Shown here in pieces: positions 27,805-39,991 of a DNA stretch of 64,000 bases. Source of the stretch: Anoplolepis gracilipes (taxonomy: Eukaryota > Arthropoda > Insecta > Hymenoptera > Formicidae); contig NC_132971.1 in NCBI RefSeq assembly GCF_047496725.1, positions 18,904,001 to 18,968,000 of the forward strand. The letters run 5' to 3'. The translations under genes were made by a program, and so were the position numbers. Position 1 is the first letter of the stretch, and each line of letters begins with the position of its first letter. The notes beneath the pieces were generated by a model. The model was not told the origin of the DNA, searched no databases, and saw only the letters and a program-made list of their open reading frames with translations.

Positions 27805-30800
27805 GACGCGCAGGTACGTTATCCGCGTACATATCTTCAATCTCCTACCTACTCTCTGACACTCGCATTATTTCAGCATGGCGTATGAATAGAATTCAGT
27901 AAAGATTCTAGTAAATCCAGTAAATTGATATTTAATTTAATGGTATTTAGTAATGTAATTTAATATACATTAATATAAATATGTTATACAAAATATATAT
28001 TATATTAATAATATATATGTCGTTATCGTCAAAATAACACTTTGATATATCTAATCTTTTTTTTTTTTTTTTTCTGTATTACGTTGTATCATTTAATGGA
28101 AAGATGTCACGGAGATTACAGCGATAAAACGCATTATCATCGCGGGCAAAGCATCGCGAGATTGCCACACGATTACGTTTCACGGCTGCCGACGACGAGT
28201 GAAAGGTTACAAACGAGTTTTCACCGGGCTGCCCCCGATCCTTCCTTCGTCCCGTTCATTCTGACGTAATTTCGGTGGGTGTTAATTTATGCCAGCCGCA
28301 TAGGTCCACAAGGCCGACCGAAAAAATCTCGTCTCTCGGCTCGTCTCTCGACTCTTCCCTCCCAGCGAAGAGATACGGTTCGAGAGAAATTAACGGTCTG
28401 TTGGCGCGATAAATCAAGCACGCATTGTTCGACCGTGTCCGGCCATATTCGGGGAGCCTTGATGACAACGATGACGATAACGATGACGATGACGAGGAAT
28501 CCGTCGTCAACGGTCCAAACGAGCCTTACGCAATCGCCGGTTGTTTAACCTCTGAAACGTGTGCCGTTGCCAATTGGCAACCCCTTTGCCGGTCACAGCC
28601 TTGCCGCTCGCATTTTTGCGGAAACGCGTTGAAAATCGAGTAAATTGTATACGTCGTCGAGAATTAACGATATTGTCGATCTGTCGCACGCGCGTGCTCA
28701 ACGTTTCATTATGTATTTGCGGGATCGGCGACGGTAATGGCACGTTGCAAACGACTGAAACTCGATATCCTTGGGCGGAATTCTCCCTTGTATGCGAGAA
28801 GAGTGGGAGTAATTGAACGCGTTCGTTCGGAATATCGATCACGTGGAATTAGGTTCAAATCAAGTGCAACGTTCCTCTCGTTTTATGCGCGAAACCTTGA
28901 CTTTTTTTTCATCAGTTACTCTTTCACAAATAAAAAAATATATATTTTTTTTACCTCTAAAAATATTTGTGTTGATTTGTGACGTTTTTTTATAGCATTA
29001 AAGAAACCATCGGTTATTTTGCACGCTTCTGTCAAAGAATTTAATTTTGTCTTCTCATATTACATCAGCGAGAATATTGTCAAGGCGAATGATGTAACAT
29101 TTTAAAGTTTAGTATTATGCAGTCAGATAAATATTTATAGTACCCGCTATACATGGAACATAAGCTTACATTTCGTTGAATTTATGTAATGCGACTTATG
29201 AAAGTGTGACACTCAGCGCATTCCTGCTGAATTATGATGCCAATTTAATACATACTTCCTATTTCGCGTTGCCAGATTGTAACGTATTACAAAGTAATAT
29301 ATGTTCGTTAAACGAAACATCGGCGAGTTTGTATTCGTAATCAAGATCAGCAAAGCGTTGCATTCCAAGAATTTGTACAATGAATTATTATATATTTTTG
29401 GCCAGCATATTTGCGTCAATATTATTGAGACTGATTTGTTTTTCTGGCTGTTATTAGATTCACCTTTCTTGCTTCATTTCTTCGTGTTCTTCGCGCAATT
29501 AAAGTCAGTCACCTCGACTATCCGCGCCAATTGGCAGTCGATTCGAGAATACAACAAAGAATTAAGTTCGTCTACGATTTACGTAACGCCAGAAAAGACG
29601 ACAAGAAGAATAAGAGAGATAAAGAGCCTATCCTTGATTCGCGAAAGATTCTGATATATGTGACTTTCGTACCGTTATTTTCGAAGTCGCCATGCTCGCG
29701 TTACACGTACTTGATAAAGTTCAAGTGCTCTCTTGAACGTAAGAAACATTCTTGAAGACCGGTATAATAAAATGCGGATACGTGATAGTAGTGTGATATA
29801 TGTATGTGTGTATATACGTATATATCTCTACGCTCTTGCAAAAACTAGTAATACTATTTAGGTGCATTCTGTTATACGACATTTACTCGCATAATTGTTG
29901 ATCGCTGTCGCGACAGTTTGCGAGCTCGTCACGAGTCAGGCAGACTTCCGTTATATGCTTGCTTGTTTTTCACGTATCATAAATCGCAAAAACAAAAGTA
30001 TCTTAAACCGATGTTGGAGATTATTTTTTCATCGAAAAATATTCTTAAAACGGCCAATGGGTGTTTCTTATTCGTGCCGTTAGTAATAATTGGAGATACA
30101 TGGTGAGTCACGCGTAGCTCAACTGGATTTTCGGACGAAAGGACCAGCTTTTCAATTTAACGTCTTCCTTTTATGGCTAATTATGATTCCGATTACGATG
30201 TTTCTAAAAATTCCTATTTATTGACCTTCAATTGGACTTTAATCGAGAAAAGCAGCGATAAGATTAGGATTGCTCGCTGTCATAATATACGAACTTTGAT
30301 GGAACATCCTACGAGCGTTGCGATAAAATTCGACGATATAAGAACGATGGGTTATAAATAGCCACGCGTGCATGTATAGTATTTCTTTTCTTCTGTCACA
30401 AGTCAACAAAATGACGTTGCTTATTTTCGTTGCGAGACGTATACAGACACAAAACTTATTCATTATGAAGCATTTGCGCTCCGGAAGAAAACCGGATCGA
30501 GAGGATCTGTTCGTTTTTTGGTAGTTGTCACCCGTGATACACGCTTTTCGGTATCCATTGGTTCCACCTCATCCCATGGACCCGATCAATTTTTACTCTT
30601 TGCAAACCGGGTCAGCAAACTGCGGCGGCCGCCGAAGGACGTTGCTGTCCTCCTTCTTTGCCCTTCCCTCGCCTTTCTCGTGCGCCTTCTTTTTTCTTTT
30701 GCTTTCGTCTTGGTACAGGATTTGGAAGTCGATGTCCGCTCGTTCGTCCGTGAGCGGCATTAATCTCGAGGGCGATAAAAACGTCCGATATTGGCGTCTG

Positions 30801-32106
30801 TACGCTTGGCGTTTCCGCGCCTAAATCGGGAGAGCCGACTACTTCTTTGGCGACATTAAAATAACAACCACGAGCGCAATCCACTCGCTTTTGTAATTTG
30901 AATTTCTCCGCCGTTATCGCCGATTCGTTTAACCACTTAACGATCGTCTTTTTAACATCGCGGCCACATAATATTGGTTCAACAAACTCTCCTTCTCGCG
31001 CCGCTTGCTGTAAACAGACCATTTCTCGCGATTTTACGACCTTTAAGAATAAGAATTCTAATTTACTATACTATCGGAGACAATAGACTAATAAAATTTA
31101 ATATCTGTCAGTGGTTTTGTAAAAGACCACTTCTCGTGTTATGACTTTTATACGTATTTTTATATTTTTAGGATATTAAATTTAAAAAAAATGACAATTA
31201 AGTTGATGAAAATAGGAAAAAACATCTTTTTTTTTGCAGATTTTATGAGCAAAAGAAAAATATTGTTTCGGAAGTACAATCATTTTTCGCGATTATTTAA
31301 TTCGTCAATTATTTAGGCCCTGTATTTCTTTAACCTTCTTTTAATAGAGATATTCTAAAAAATAGTATTTTAAATATATATTTTAATTATGAAATGTGTA
31401 CATACTTTATTCTTCAGAATTTCACACTCGTGACATTATTTATTATCTCAATGTTCAGTTTCATCTTATTTTCTGTAGTTGTAGCTACTGCAAAGTTGTC
31501 ATAAATAAGTTTAGGAATTTTATGTGAAGAGAAAGATTAAGAACAAATGGGTGAGAAGGGTGGGTAAAAATGATCAACCCAAGTAGGCACCGGTAGAATT
31601 CTGTTTATTGCCTATGATGGAAAACGATGATTTAGTCGATAGTTTCACTCGTTTTATCTGCGCTCGTTAAGTCAGAATTTTTAGGAGAGTCGATTGGGCC
31701 GGGCGGTTATATTTCAATCATTGACAGCAGGAAGTCGGCTGGTTGGTCGAAGATAAACGATTGTCGGATCGGTACGATGGGCTAACCGACCACTCTCGGT
31801 GTCCGCATTCGTCTGGACTCCTTCGTGATTTTCGACTTCATAGCAGCACATATAAGTAATCGGCCCATACCTGCAAATGCAAATTTCTTTAATTGCCTCG
31901 AGATGTCTTTAACGATTTTGACGACTCGATTAAGAGAAACGAGAAATTAATCGCCTTAGGGTTATTTCAATCAAACTCCGATTAACTTGATCAGTGATTA
32001 AGATTATCAAGAATAATATCTGCATTTAATATTATTATGTTAATACAGATATGGAATTAACATTTTTTTATTATTTGACATATAGAAAAATGACTATATT
32101 GGAAAC

Positions 32107-32258
32107 GACAACTAAAAATCACTTCTAATTGACTTAATCGATAGATTGAGTCCATTAGCAAAATTACATAACAACGTAGACAATTAACAATATATAGACA
32201 ATTTTGCTAATGGACACAATCTATCGATTAAGTCAATTAGAAGTGATTTTTAGTTGTC
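32107..32258. mobile_element. Foldback/MITE element with 59-bp inverted arms
   Basis: The left arm 32107-32165 (starting GACAACTAAAAATCACTTC) is the reverse complement of 32200-32258, with one clear mismatch (GAGTCC against GTGTCC). The spacer is 34 nt. There is no open frame and no obvious target-site duplication. The near identity of the arms implies recent insertion, gene conversion or selection for the hairpin. Confidence 0.9.
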
Positions 32259-32444
32259 AATAACATTATGATAAGGTTAACAATGCAGTATAAATAGTAA
32301 TTTTTTATTTTAATAGAATTTATTAAAATCAAAAATAAAAAAGAAATTATTGCTTTTTAGAGAAGACTATTTCGATAAATAATAATTATAATGCTACATA
32401 ATTGCGGAAAAGAATAAAAATTTAATTCGTTTTTTATCATAGGT

Positions 32445-32447
<3 letters not shown>

Positions 32448-32488
<41 letters not shown>

Positions 32489-32497
32489 AGAGAGAGA
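32448..32497. repeat. (GA)n with internal G11 tract
   Basis: GA array interrupted by 11 consecutive G (32478-32488), then GA again. Confidence 0.97.
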
Positions 32498-32913
32498 TAA
32501 AGAATAAATATATATGGTAGTCTTTTAACATCGAATACATGAAATACAATGCAATTTATAATGAGACTCGTTAATGGAAACTGATTACTTTGAAACGCAG
32601 ATTGGCTGGATATATCCTTGCGATACGATTTTCCGAGAGAGGATTCGATTCCGCGAATTCGAGAGTGCGTGCGACATACCAGATTGGAAACGTGGGAAAC
32701 GGGATATTTTATGGGTTGCTTATCGGCGATTCTCGGGAAGGCACGTAACGAAATAATGCGCATCGGCACGCGACGATAAGACACGAGTCATTACGTCGAG
32801 CATGAATCCGTGATACTTTCATTTAGCGTTTACAACCATGGAACGCAATAAAAACGAAACTGGGGATTGAATCGAAATCCGACTCATATATATATATATT
32901 TTTTTATTTTTTA

Positions 32914-32916
<3 letters not shown>

Positions 32917-32971
<55 letters not shown>
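32917..32971. repeat. (TA)n microsatellite
   Basis: About 55 bp of TA, preceded by a shorter TA run at 32886-32899. Confidence 0.97.
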
Positions 32972-32975
<4 letters not shown>

Positions 32976-34393
32976 ATATAAATGTTGTACATATATCTCA
33001 CTGTAATTAAAAAAATAATACACGGATGAAAAAAGAAGAGAAGAGAGGATGCGGTAGAATTTTTTACAACTCGACAATGTTCCCCGTAGAAAGATTAAAG
33101 ATAGATTGCGACATTGTGCGTGCAAGATATTTTGCTTTTCTAAAGAAATTCAAATAGCCTGACGTCGGGAAAGAAATCCGTGGCTTGGAGTGAACGCGGA
33201 GACTTAGGCTACCGCCACGCGTTCACTCGGCGCGTTCTCACACACGGGGGGATTTTTATCGAATGGTCGAGCATAACTAAACTTTCACGCGAATCACCGG
33301 CAAGCCGAGGCGAGTCGCGCGGCCTTTATCGTTGGAGTGCACAGCCGGCCGGCCTCCTTCGCTCCGAGCACTACGTATGATATTTAACCTTCTCCGTGAA
33401 CGCCCCGTGCTTGCAAAACAGGCCCGTTCTCGTTTCCCTCGGCTTCATTTTCCTCCTTTTCTCGTCTAAGATCCTATGCTCGGTCATGCGCCGGGTGAAC
33501 GACTCTCTCTCGGGCGCGAGCGCGGATCAGCATTACGATCGAATTAACTCTTTGTGTATCGTGAACCGTATTATCTGGCTCAGTATAATATGTGCAAGAA
33601 GCTGTGCGCAATTTTTTTTTCGCGATTTTAAGAAACATTTTCCTAAGGAGCGAAAGAACGAAGGGAACAAGTCGGTTTAATTACGACGATTATTTATGAT
33701 TTTTGCAAAAAAAATTCAAAGATTTACTTAATGTCGATTCAAGATTCATTCAACTTCATATTTGTTCTGTAAATACTCAAGATAATTAATATAATTCATT
33801 TTATACGTAGATAACCGTATGATATTTTACCACGCGATTAAGTTGATGCGTTTAGTAATTATGTAAACACTTTAACGTCTTTCCATCGTTTCACATTTTG
33901 CCGCTATACAAACAACGAGCTCTCTGCCGGATGCTAGTTAGCCTATGGTAGGTGCATTATTTGCAAGCCAAATAGGACCTAAGTCACAAGGATGTTAGTT
34001 TCTCGGACGGAAGCTTATCATACCGATGGTGCTTCTACGATCTTATGGTTGCACCGGCGGAAGAGCGGAAAATTACTCTTCCGCAATATTCGCTTTTACG
34101 AGTATTGTATTTCATAGAGAATGTTACGGAATGGAATATTACATAATCGTTATAATCATATAGTGCTACCAATATCCAGATTACGTAGGAAGAGTTATAA
34201 CGAAAAATTATAACAAAGAGAAACTATTATTTAAGATCGAACAGCAATTTCTAATCCCTTTCATTCAATTATCATGATATTTTAATTAAAGATTATACAT
34301 ATATTTTTCTGCATATAAGTAAAATCTGATTTACCAAGAAATTATTATAAATACTGTTCTTAATTTTACAATTTTTTAATTAAACAATTTATA

Positions 34394-34971
34394 GGGTAAA
34401 CTAGGGTATGATGGTCATACGGAAAAGATGGCCATAATAGGCTGTAATTTTTTCAATAATCACTATATTGTGCACTTTTTTTAGTCATTATCAAAGATAA
34501 TCGATATTTACAGTAGTTTATGTGCATGCATTATTCGAAATAACGATATTGTGAATCTTATATCATATTTTTACTTTTGACTACCTGCAAAGTTTTTCAT
34601 TCGTCCACTAAAAACTGTTATAACGTCGAATAAATTACAGTTAAGTTATCGTGTAACCGACGTTAGACATATTATAAAGATATGTAAATTGTTATATGAC
34701 CTATAATTTTTATTTTCGTTTTCACAATTTTTTTTATAAATATTATGGTCATCTTTTCCTTAAAAGTTGGGTAAGATGGCCAATGCTTATGGTTGTACTA
34801 TTTTGATATAATATATAATTTCTATTAAATATTTTCCTTTGAATTTCGATAATATTACGTAATTTAAGCTTCAGTGAAGATAATATGTCAAACATGATTA
34901 AAAAATAACAAAAATAAAAGTATGTTTTTTGCATTTAAAAAAACTATGGCCATCTTACCCGAGTTTACCCC
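34394..34971. mobile_element. 578-bp element with ~25-bp terminal inverted repeats, copy 1
   Basis: The left end is GGGTAAACTAGGGTATGATG. The reverse complement of the right end is GGGTAAACTCGGGTAAGATG, continuing to GCCAT, with about three mismatches in 25. The GATGGCCAT-type subterminal motif recurs inside, near the left end and again near 34770-34780. There is no transposase frame. A shortened second copy at 61108-61549 shows it is a dispersed family. I could not define a target-site duplication or assign a superfamily. Confidence 0.85.
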
Positions 34972-37399
34972 ATCGAAATAATTCATTAATGAAACGTTTC
35001 TAAAATATATTCGCGCGTTCCGTACGAATTGTGTTAACGTAACGCGATGTGGATGAATCTTAACTCGTCTGCGCGCGCGTGCACTCTGTAGCAGCTAGTC
35101 TCTTCCTAACGGGGGAACTTTTATCATTTTTACTCGATCAACCACATTCCGCGGGCAAGCTCAAGCTGTTTCACACGAGAGACTGCGGTCGGCGCAGCGG
35201 AACTTATCTCAACATCGGGGTGAGTGTTACGACATCACATATGTGATATTTCTAGCCGGCGTCAAAAGTGAGATGACGAGCTTCGATCTTGATTCGGTGC
35301 ATCACCGATCATCTGTACTTTATGCGACGCGAATAAGACATTCTTGCACATGGATCGGATTTTTTCATTGCTTTCCTTGGCGGAACTTTCTAAACATTTT
35401 GTAAGATTCTTGAAGGATTTTACATATTTATTTAAAAACTTATCGGAGCGTATGACTTTCTTTTCGGTAATTAATAATTTTCTCGTGCATCGAGTCTGCA
35501 TATCGGAGAATTTCGAGAATTGAAATACAAGTCTTGGAAGCGAGATATGAATCGGACTTAAGCAGATTGGGGATGTCACTGCCGGCGCCGACCTCGCGGC
35601 GCCGGCGAGAAGAAATCTTGGTGTTTACGAGAAGAGTCGTCTCTTCTTGCGCGCGTGGAACTTGATCACAAAGAGACAACGCTCTCGACGTCGTGAGCCA
35701 AGGACTTCGCGAAAGCACGCACTCTCGTCGCGAAAGTTACGTTATGCAGATTCCGTCTTGTACTCCTGCGCGACCCTGAAGCGGTGCGCGGCATCCAAAT
35801 GCCTGCTTAAGAGAGCTCGTACTCTTGCCGTTCCTTTGTTTGAGCGTGACATCCGTGAAGAATCGGAAGCTGTAGAGGAAGGGAGTTAAGGCCAGAGGTC
35901 AAGCGAAGCGCGCGCTCGCGCGCGGAAAACGAGCCTGCCTATAAAATTACCATTCCGTTGCCATTCGACGTTCCTCCTGCCGGGATCATCTCCTTCACTC
36001 CTCGCCTTCCCCGGCACTTTGCGCGAGAGTGGCTTTATTTATTTAACTGCGATTCGGGCAATTGGCGATCGTTCCGCGAGGCAATAAAACGATCGCGCAG
36101 ATCAATCGCGATCATATACAACTTTGAAATTTTTCGTCTCGGTTAATGACGCTTTTGAAACTCGGAAAGAAACATTTATCTGTACATACAAATTTCTTCA
36201 TAAAATATATATTGTATAAAATGCATTATTAAACTTTTGTTAGATATAAAGAAAATTATGTATTACAGTTTCATAGAAAGAAAACGTACATGTATACACA
36301 CATATGTGCATACATATATTAGATATATTAATTATTTACAGTTTAATTATGATCCTTGGGTAATTCTATTTGCTATTATAGAATTATATTTAATATTTAT
36401 TACATCGATAACACAGCTTTAGAAATTGCTGTCCGTGCTGTGACGAAAAGGGTTAAGTGGATCTTTCGTCCAGATCATACAATGTAACGATCGTGTGACT
36501 TCAGCTCATCAACTCAGCGCGAGCCAGACTCTCTTTAGTTGTTTCATAATAAAAGTAATAAAAGTAATCGATCCGTTTCATTGATGTCACGATCGCGTGA
36601 CTATGTGCCAAACCGGCTCTTTACATGTTAGAAACATGTATCTTTAACCACGAGTTATGCTCGCGTCAGCTGTAATTACAGCGGAAGAGACAGAGATAAC
36701 TATATAAGCTTAATATAGCACCATCGATAATTCTTTAGCGCTGTTGCGTGCAATTGACGATTTTTAATAGGAAAATACGAGTGACATCCCAATTATCGGG
36801 CTGTTACAAAGTCATCGTCAATTCTGTCCATCATACTAATTTATATTTGCAATAGTTATTAAAGAAAATAATATGAAGTATGTAATTTTCCGTTTTTCAT
36901 ATTAAACGATATATTATTTCACGAGTAAAACTTTCGCGAGTAAAACTATTAATAGGTTTTGCATAATATACAGACGATTCAAGAATTTCAAACATCAATT
37001 AGTATTGAATACGAGAGAGTCATCATTAGTGTTTGTCATTCAGTTTTATTTAATTTTCCAACGTAATGGAATTCTCTGGTAAATTTTCAATGCATCTGTA
37101 TTCTTGGTCTTTTAATTTCCATAATTGATTGCGATTCCGCTGTGACGTTCAATTACGTCTGCAATTATGTATTCGTGAGCGCGTCGCGAGTCATCAGTCG
37201 GATAAAATGACACGCGCGCACGTCGCTCGCGTGTATAAGAGACAAAACAACCGCTACTCGGCATGTACATCGATACCCTACGCACTTTTGTACTCGGCAG
37301 AGATCCTGGTGAGCCGCAAACCCCAGCCGCGTATCAAGTGCGTGCGTGCGTGCGTGCGCGTTGCGTAACGCGGCACGCACGTCACAGTCTTGCGACACA
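34972..37399. other. No confident gene
   Basis: CpG-rich at 35.0-36.1 kb, then AT-rich. A GTGAGT donor-like site follows CpG-rich sequence at about 35220, so an untranslated exon at roughly 35090-35219 is conceivable but unsupported. The open frames at 35262-35718 (minus) show no known domain. Confidence 0.45.
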
Positions 37400-37436
37400 A
37401 TGGCGCTAACGAGCGATGATCGACCCACGGGGCTTT
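37400..37436 (+). CDS. Candidate first coding exon (MALTSDDRPTGL)
   Basis: ATG at 37400 has a favourable start context (A at -3, G at +4). Twelve codons then run to a GTGAGT donor at 37437, leaving a phase-1 end. The peptide has ordinary coding composition, unlike the Arg/Cys-rich frames around it. It is on the DRAK strand about 14 kb upstream. However, the DRAK exon at 51338 needs a phase-2 donor, so at least one more exon, which I did not find, would have to lie between. The bases before the donor (CTTT) are weak. It may belong to DRAK, to another gene, or be chance. Confidence 0.25.
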
Positions 37437-37881
37437 GTGAGTATCCGCTTGATTTGCGGCAACGCGTTTAACTACGCGACTCGTCATCCTTAGCCTCGCG
37501 ACGAAGCCTTCCCATTCGATTCCGAGGGAACTACACACTCGTGGCGTGGAGTCGATCGTAACGACGAGGCAACGCGTCGAGACGATCCTTGAATGTTCAA
37601 TGCTATCGCGTTTCTAAAGCTGTCTCAGAAATAGAGAATAGTGTCGGTTGTCACCGACAGTTATGGTAGCGTATCGCCGTTTCAAGGTGTAAATACAGAT
37701 AAATGCGGCGTGGACTGTGTGACATTCCTACGGGTCCGAATAAATTTTCGAATTAAAGAGAATTCTCGATTGGACAAGATATGTATCGCGAAAACTCGGA
37801 GCGATGTTATTTTCACGCAAGATTTATTGCATCCGCTGTTGCAGGCGGTTCTCCCCGCTTTCTTCCCGGTCGCTTCCCAGT

Positions 37882-37908
37882 TGCTGCTGCTGCTGCTGCT
37901 GCTGCTGC
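37882..37908. repeat. (TGC)9 trinucleotide repeat
   Basis: Nine perfect units, read as poly-Leu, poly-Ala or poly-Gln depending on frame and strand. No surrounding exon structure supports translation. Confidence 0.97.
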
Positions 37909-37950
37909 TTCTTCGCAATTTTTCGCCCTCGCGCGTAAAACGACTCGCGC

Positions 37951-37973
37951 CTTCCAGAACAGCCAGGCTCGAG
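37951..37973. repeat. 23-bp motif, copy 1 of a local duplicate
   Basis: Matches 38655-38677 at 22 of 23 positions in direct orientation; the shared exact core is AGAACAGCCAGGCTCGAG. Confidence 0.85.
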
Positions 37974-38125
37974 CCCGCCGGGTTGTGCCTGTATCTCGGA
38001 AATGGATCTTGCGAGTATTACTCGGGAACGAAATATGATTTCGAGGGGAATCCGCGAGATCTGCAAATGGACGCGGAGCTGTCGCTCGTAAATTTACGCG
38101 CGCGCACCCGATATATGTATATATA

Positions 38126-38130
<5 letters not shown>

Positions 38131-38162
<32 letters not shown>
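38131..38162. repeat. (GT)16 microsatellite
   Basis: Perfect GT array preceded by TATATG units. Confidence 0.97.
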
Positions 38163-38165
<3 letters not shown>

Positions 38166-38654
38166 GTTGGTACATATGGTTCTCCATTAGAAAGGCCTGA
38201 CGTGTTGTGTTCCCGCGCGGGATGCACGTGTGCAGCGTGCGCGGCCACCTAACCGAGAGGTCACGACGCCACTCGTCATCGAGATGACACTCGGGACGCC
38301 CGAGTGTGCGTCTCGCCCTCTCCACGGGATTGTATCGCGCTGAGATTGAGAGCCGCGACTTATTCGCGTCGGCCTATGCAGGATATTCTTCCATTCACGC
38401 CGCGCACGCATATATTTCATTCAAGTTTAGATTTATTAAAAAATAGATTTAGCGCGCCTTTTGCGAAATAATCGTATACGCTGCTCTTTGATGGAAGGAA
38501 TCTATTGTAAGATAAAATGTCATTGTAATTATTAGCCCGTATTCGTTATTACACGTTTAGTATTTTCAACATCGATTCGTACTGCTTGGATAATTACGCC
38601 AAGCTATCCGCCATTGCTCCAACGATATGCGATTAATCTCGCGTCAAAACCAGT

Positions 38655-38677
38655 CTTCTAGAACAGCCAGGCTCGAG
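38655..38677. repeat. 23-bp motif, copy 2 of a local duplicate
   Basis: Direct repeat of 37951-37973. The flanking sequence is unrelated, and this copy sits in AT-richer DNA. Confidence 0.85.
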
Positions 38678-39910
38678 AGTATTTTACTTTCTACACATAC
38701 GACTACCCGCAGCAGAATTAGATAGTACGTTATTTTTCGTGTACTTTTTTAAAGTTGGTAAAATGATATGTTACATTCAACGCTTGAGTCAGTAACAGTA
38801 AGTATATAATGAAACTATATCATACCGTATACAATAAAACGCAACAGGTGTCATGTATGTAAATTTTAATCTCCCTCGAGTAACAGCATATGACATTTTC
38901 CACTAAGCGCACATTTAAATAACGGAAAGTGAAATATACAGGACAACTATTTAACCTTGAATTACTAACTGACTATATTAATTCTTCGCCGTTAGTCTAG
39001 GGATTAATTTTCTAGAATATTTTTAGAAAGCTATCTATTTGCTACGTAGTCCATAAATACGAAAATACAGTAAATGAATTTAATAGATACAGTAATAATA
39101 CAAAAATTCATTTTACAGATTAAATAGCAAACATAATTTTCGTTGCTCTTCTCATCTAATTCTTGCGCATTGATCAATCGCGGAATCAAAGTTTCTCGGC
39201 ATTCCGAGGTATCCGGTTTCGCGTGAATGCCGGACGACCTTCCTCTCGTGTTCGTGAACTCAATCGACCAATTATTGTTTATTGCCGGTCGAACGAAGTT
39301 CTTATGCGCCAGCTATCGTGAGGATTACGGCTAATCGCTGCTTGAACGATGCCAATTAGGGTAATACTCGCCGTAAGAATCCAGGACGAATCGTCGAACA
39401 CAGCAAGTACTCGTTGCCGCATCTTGCAAGACGAGAAGGTGGCAAGAATATCCTGTGTTCATATATCGTGTCCTTTGTTTCTAAATTGCTGCGATAATAA
39501 ACTATAATAATTGATACTAACAGAATTGATAGTAACGAGGGTGCAAATATAGGCTATTTTATCTTGAAGGAAACCTTTCTGAAAAATGCGAAAATTACGC
39601 TCCAAGACTCGTAAAAGCAAACGGCCGCTAACTATTTATAGATTAAATTAATCGAATAAGAAGAACGAGACTACGGGTGCAGGATGCGCGTAGGATTAAG
39701 AAAAAGTGAGAAAAAAAAAAAAAGAGAGTGGGGAGGAACATGGGAGGAAGACGTTGCATAACGTTGTGCAATCGTCTAACGAGCAACCGGCGCAACTGGA
39801 ACGAATTTCACCGTTGGTAGCGACGCTAGCTAGCGCGTCGTTGCACTCGTTGCACAATGAATTTGCATTCGCGAGATAGATAGCGAAGAGGACTGGAAAA
39901 AGGAGTGAGC

Positions 39911-39928
39911 GGGGGGGGGGTGGGGGGG
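39911..39928. repeat. G10-T-G7 tract
   Basis: Ten G, one T, then seven G, followed by AGGAG and GCAGCA units. It can form an intramolecular G-quadruplex on the + strand. Confidence 0.95.
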
Positions 39929-39961
39929 AGGAGAGCAGCAGCCAGCAGCAGTGCCGATGAG

Positions 39962-39991
39962 ATGGCGACGTCGCTCCTCTTCGTGCTCCTA
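39962..39991 (+). CDS. Candidate signal-peptide-like first exon (MATSLLFVLL)
   Basis: ATG at 39962 (G at -3, G at +4) starts a hydrophobic frame MATSLLFVLLG that meets a GT at 39993 (CTAG|GTATCC) and otherwise stops after 13 codons. A purine-rich, G-quadruplex and AGC-repeat leader precedes it. A short Ser/Leu-rich hydrophobic start is what a secreted-protein first exon looks like. The donor is weak and no partner exon is visible, so this is speculative. Confidence 0.12.

Larger units (their letters stand above)
14658..32106. other. 17-kb stretch without a recognised gene
   Basis: I found no protein family, tRNA or rRNA here. It holds a CpG-rich patch at 15.2-15.6 kb (GACGGC repeats), AT-rich DNA at 15.6-18.1 kb, a 62-bp GA array (24507-24568), a TGTA array (27121-27152), a GCAC array (27759-27804), several T-tracts and a perfect 23-bp palindrome (18721-18743). 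A 31-kb T-rich acceptor-like sequence (tttttttttgcag near 31240) has no matching exon. A (TTATG)4 run lies at about 17526-17545. Confidence 0.5.
32259..34393. other. No gene recognised; repeats and AT-rich DNA
   Basis: Contains the GA/G and TA arrays, a CpG-rich patch at 33.2-33.4 kb and a 9-bp-stem hairpin (GCGGAAGAG at 34057-34065 with 34076-34084). No coding signal is seen. Confidence 0.55.

Noticed and set aside
28780..28865. Possible tRNA because of GGTTCAAATC-like B box
   Set aside because: No matching A box, anticodon stem or acceptor-stem pairing could be drawn.
31233..31250. T-rich acceptor-like sequence ending tttgcag
   Set aside because: No open exon with a downstream donor follows, and T-rich tracts before AG are common in this AT-rich DNA.
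37641..38252. Longest open frame in the window (203 codons, + strand)
   Set aside because: It begins at a non-ATG codon and runs through a TGC array (poly-Leu) and a GT array (Cys-Val). Antisense frames are also open, and no domain is visible.
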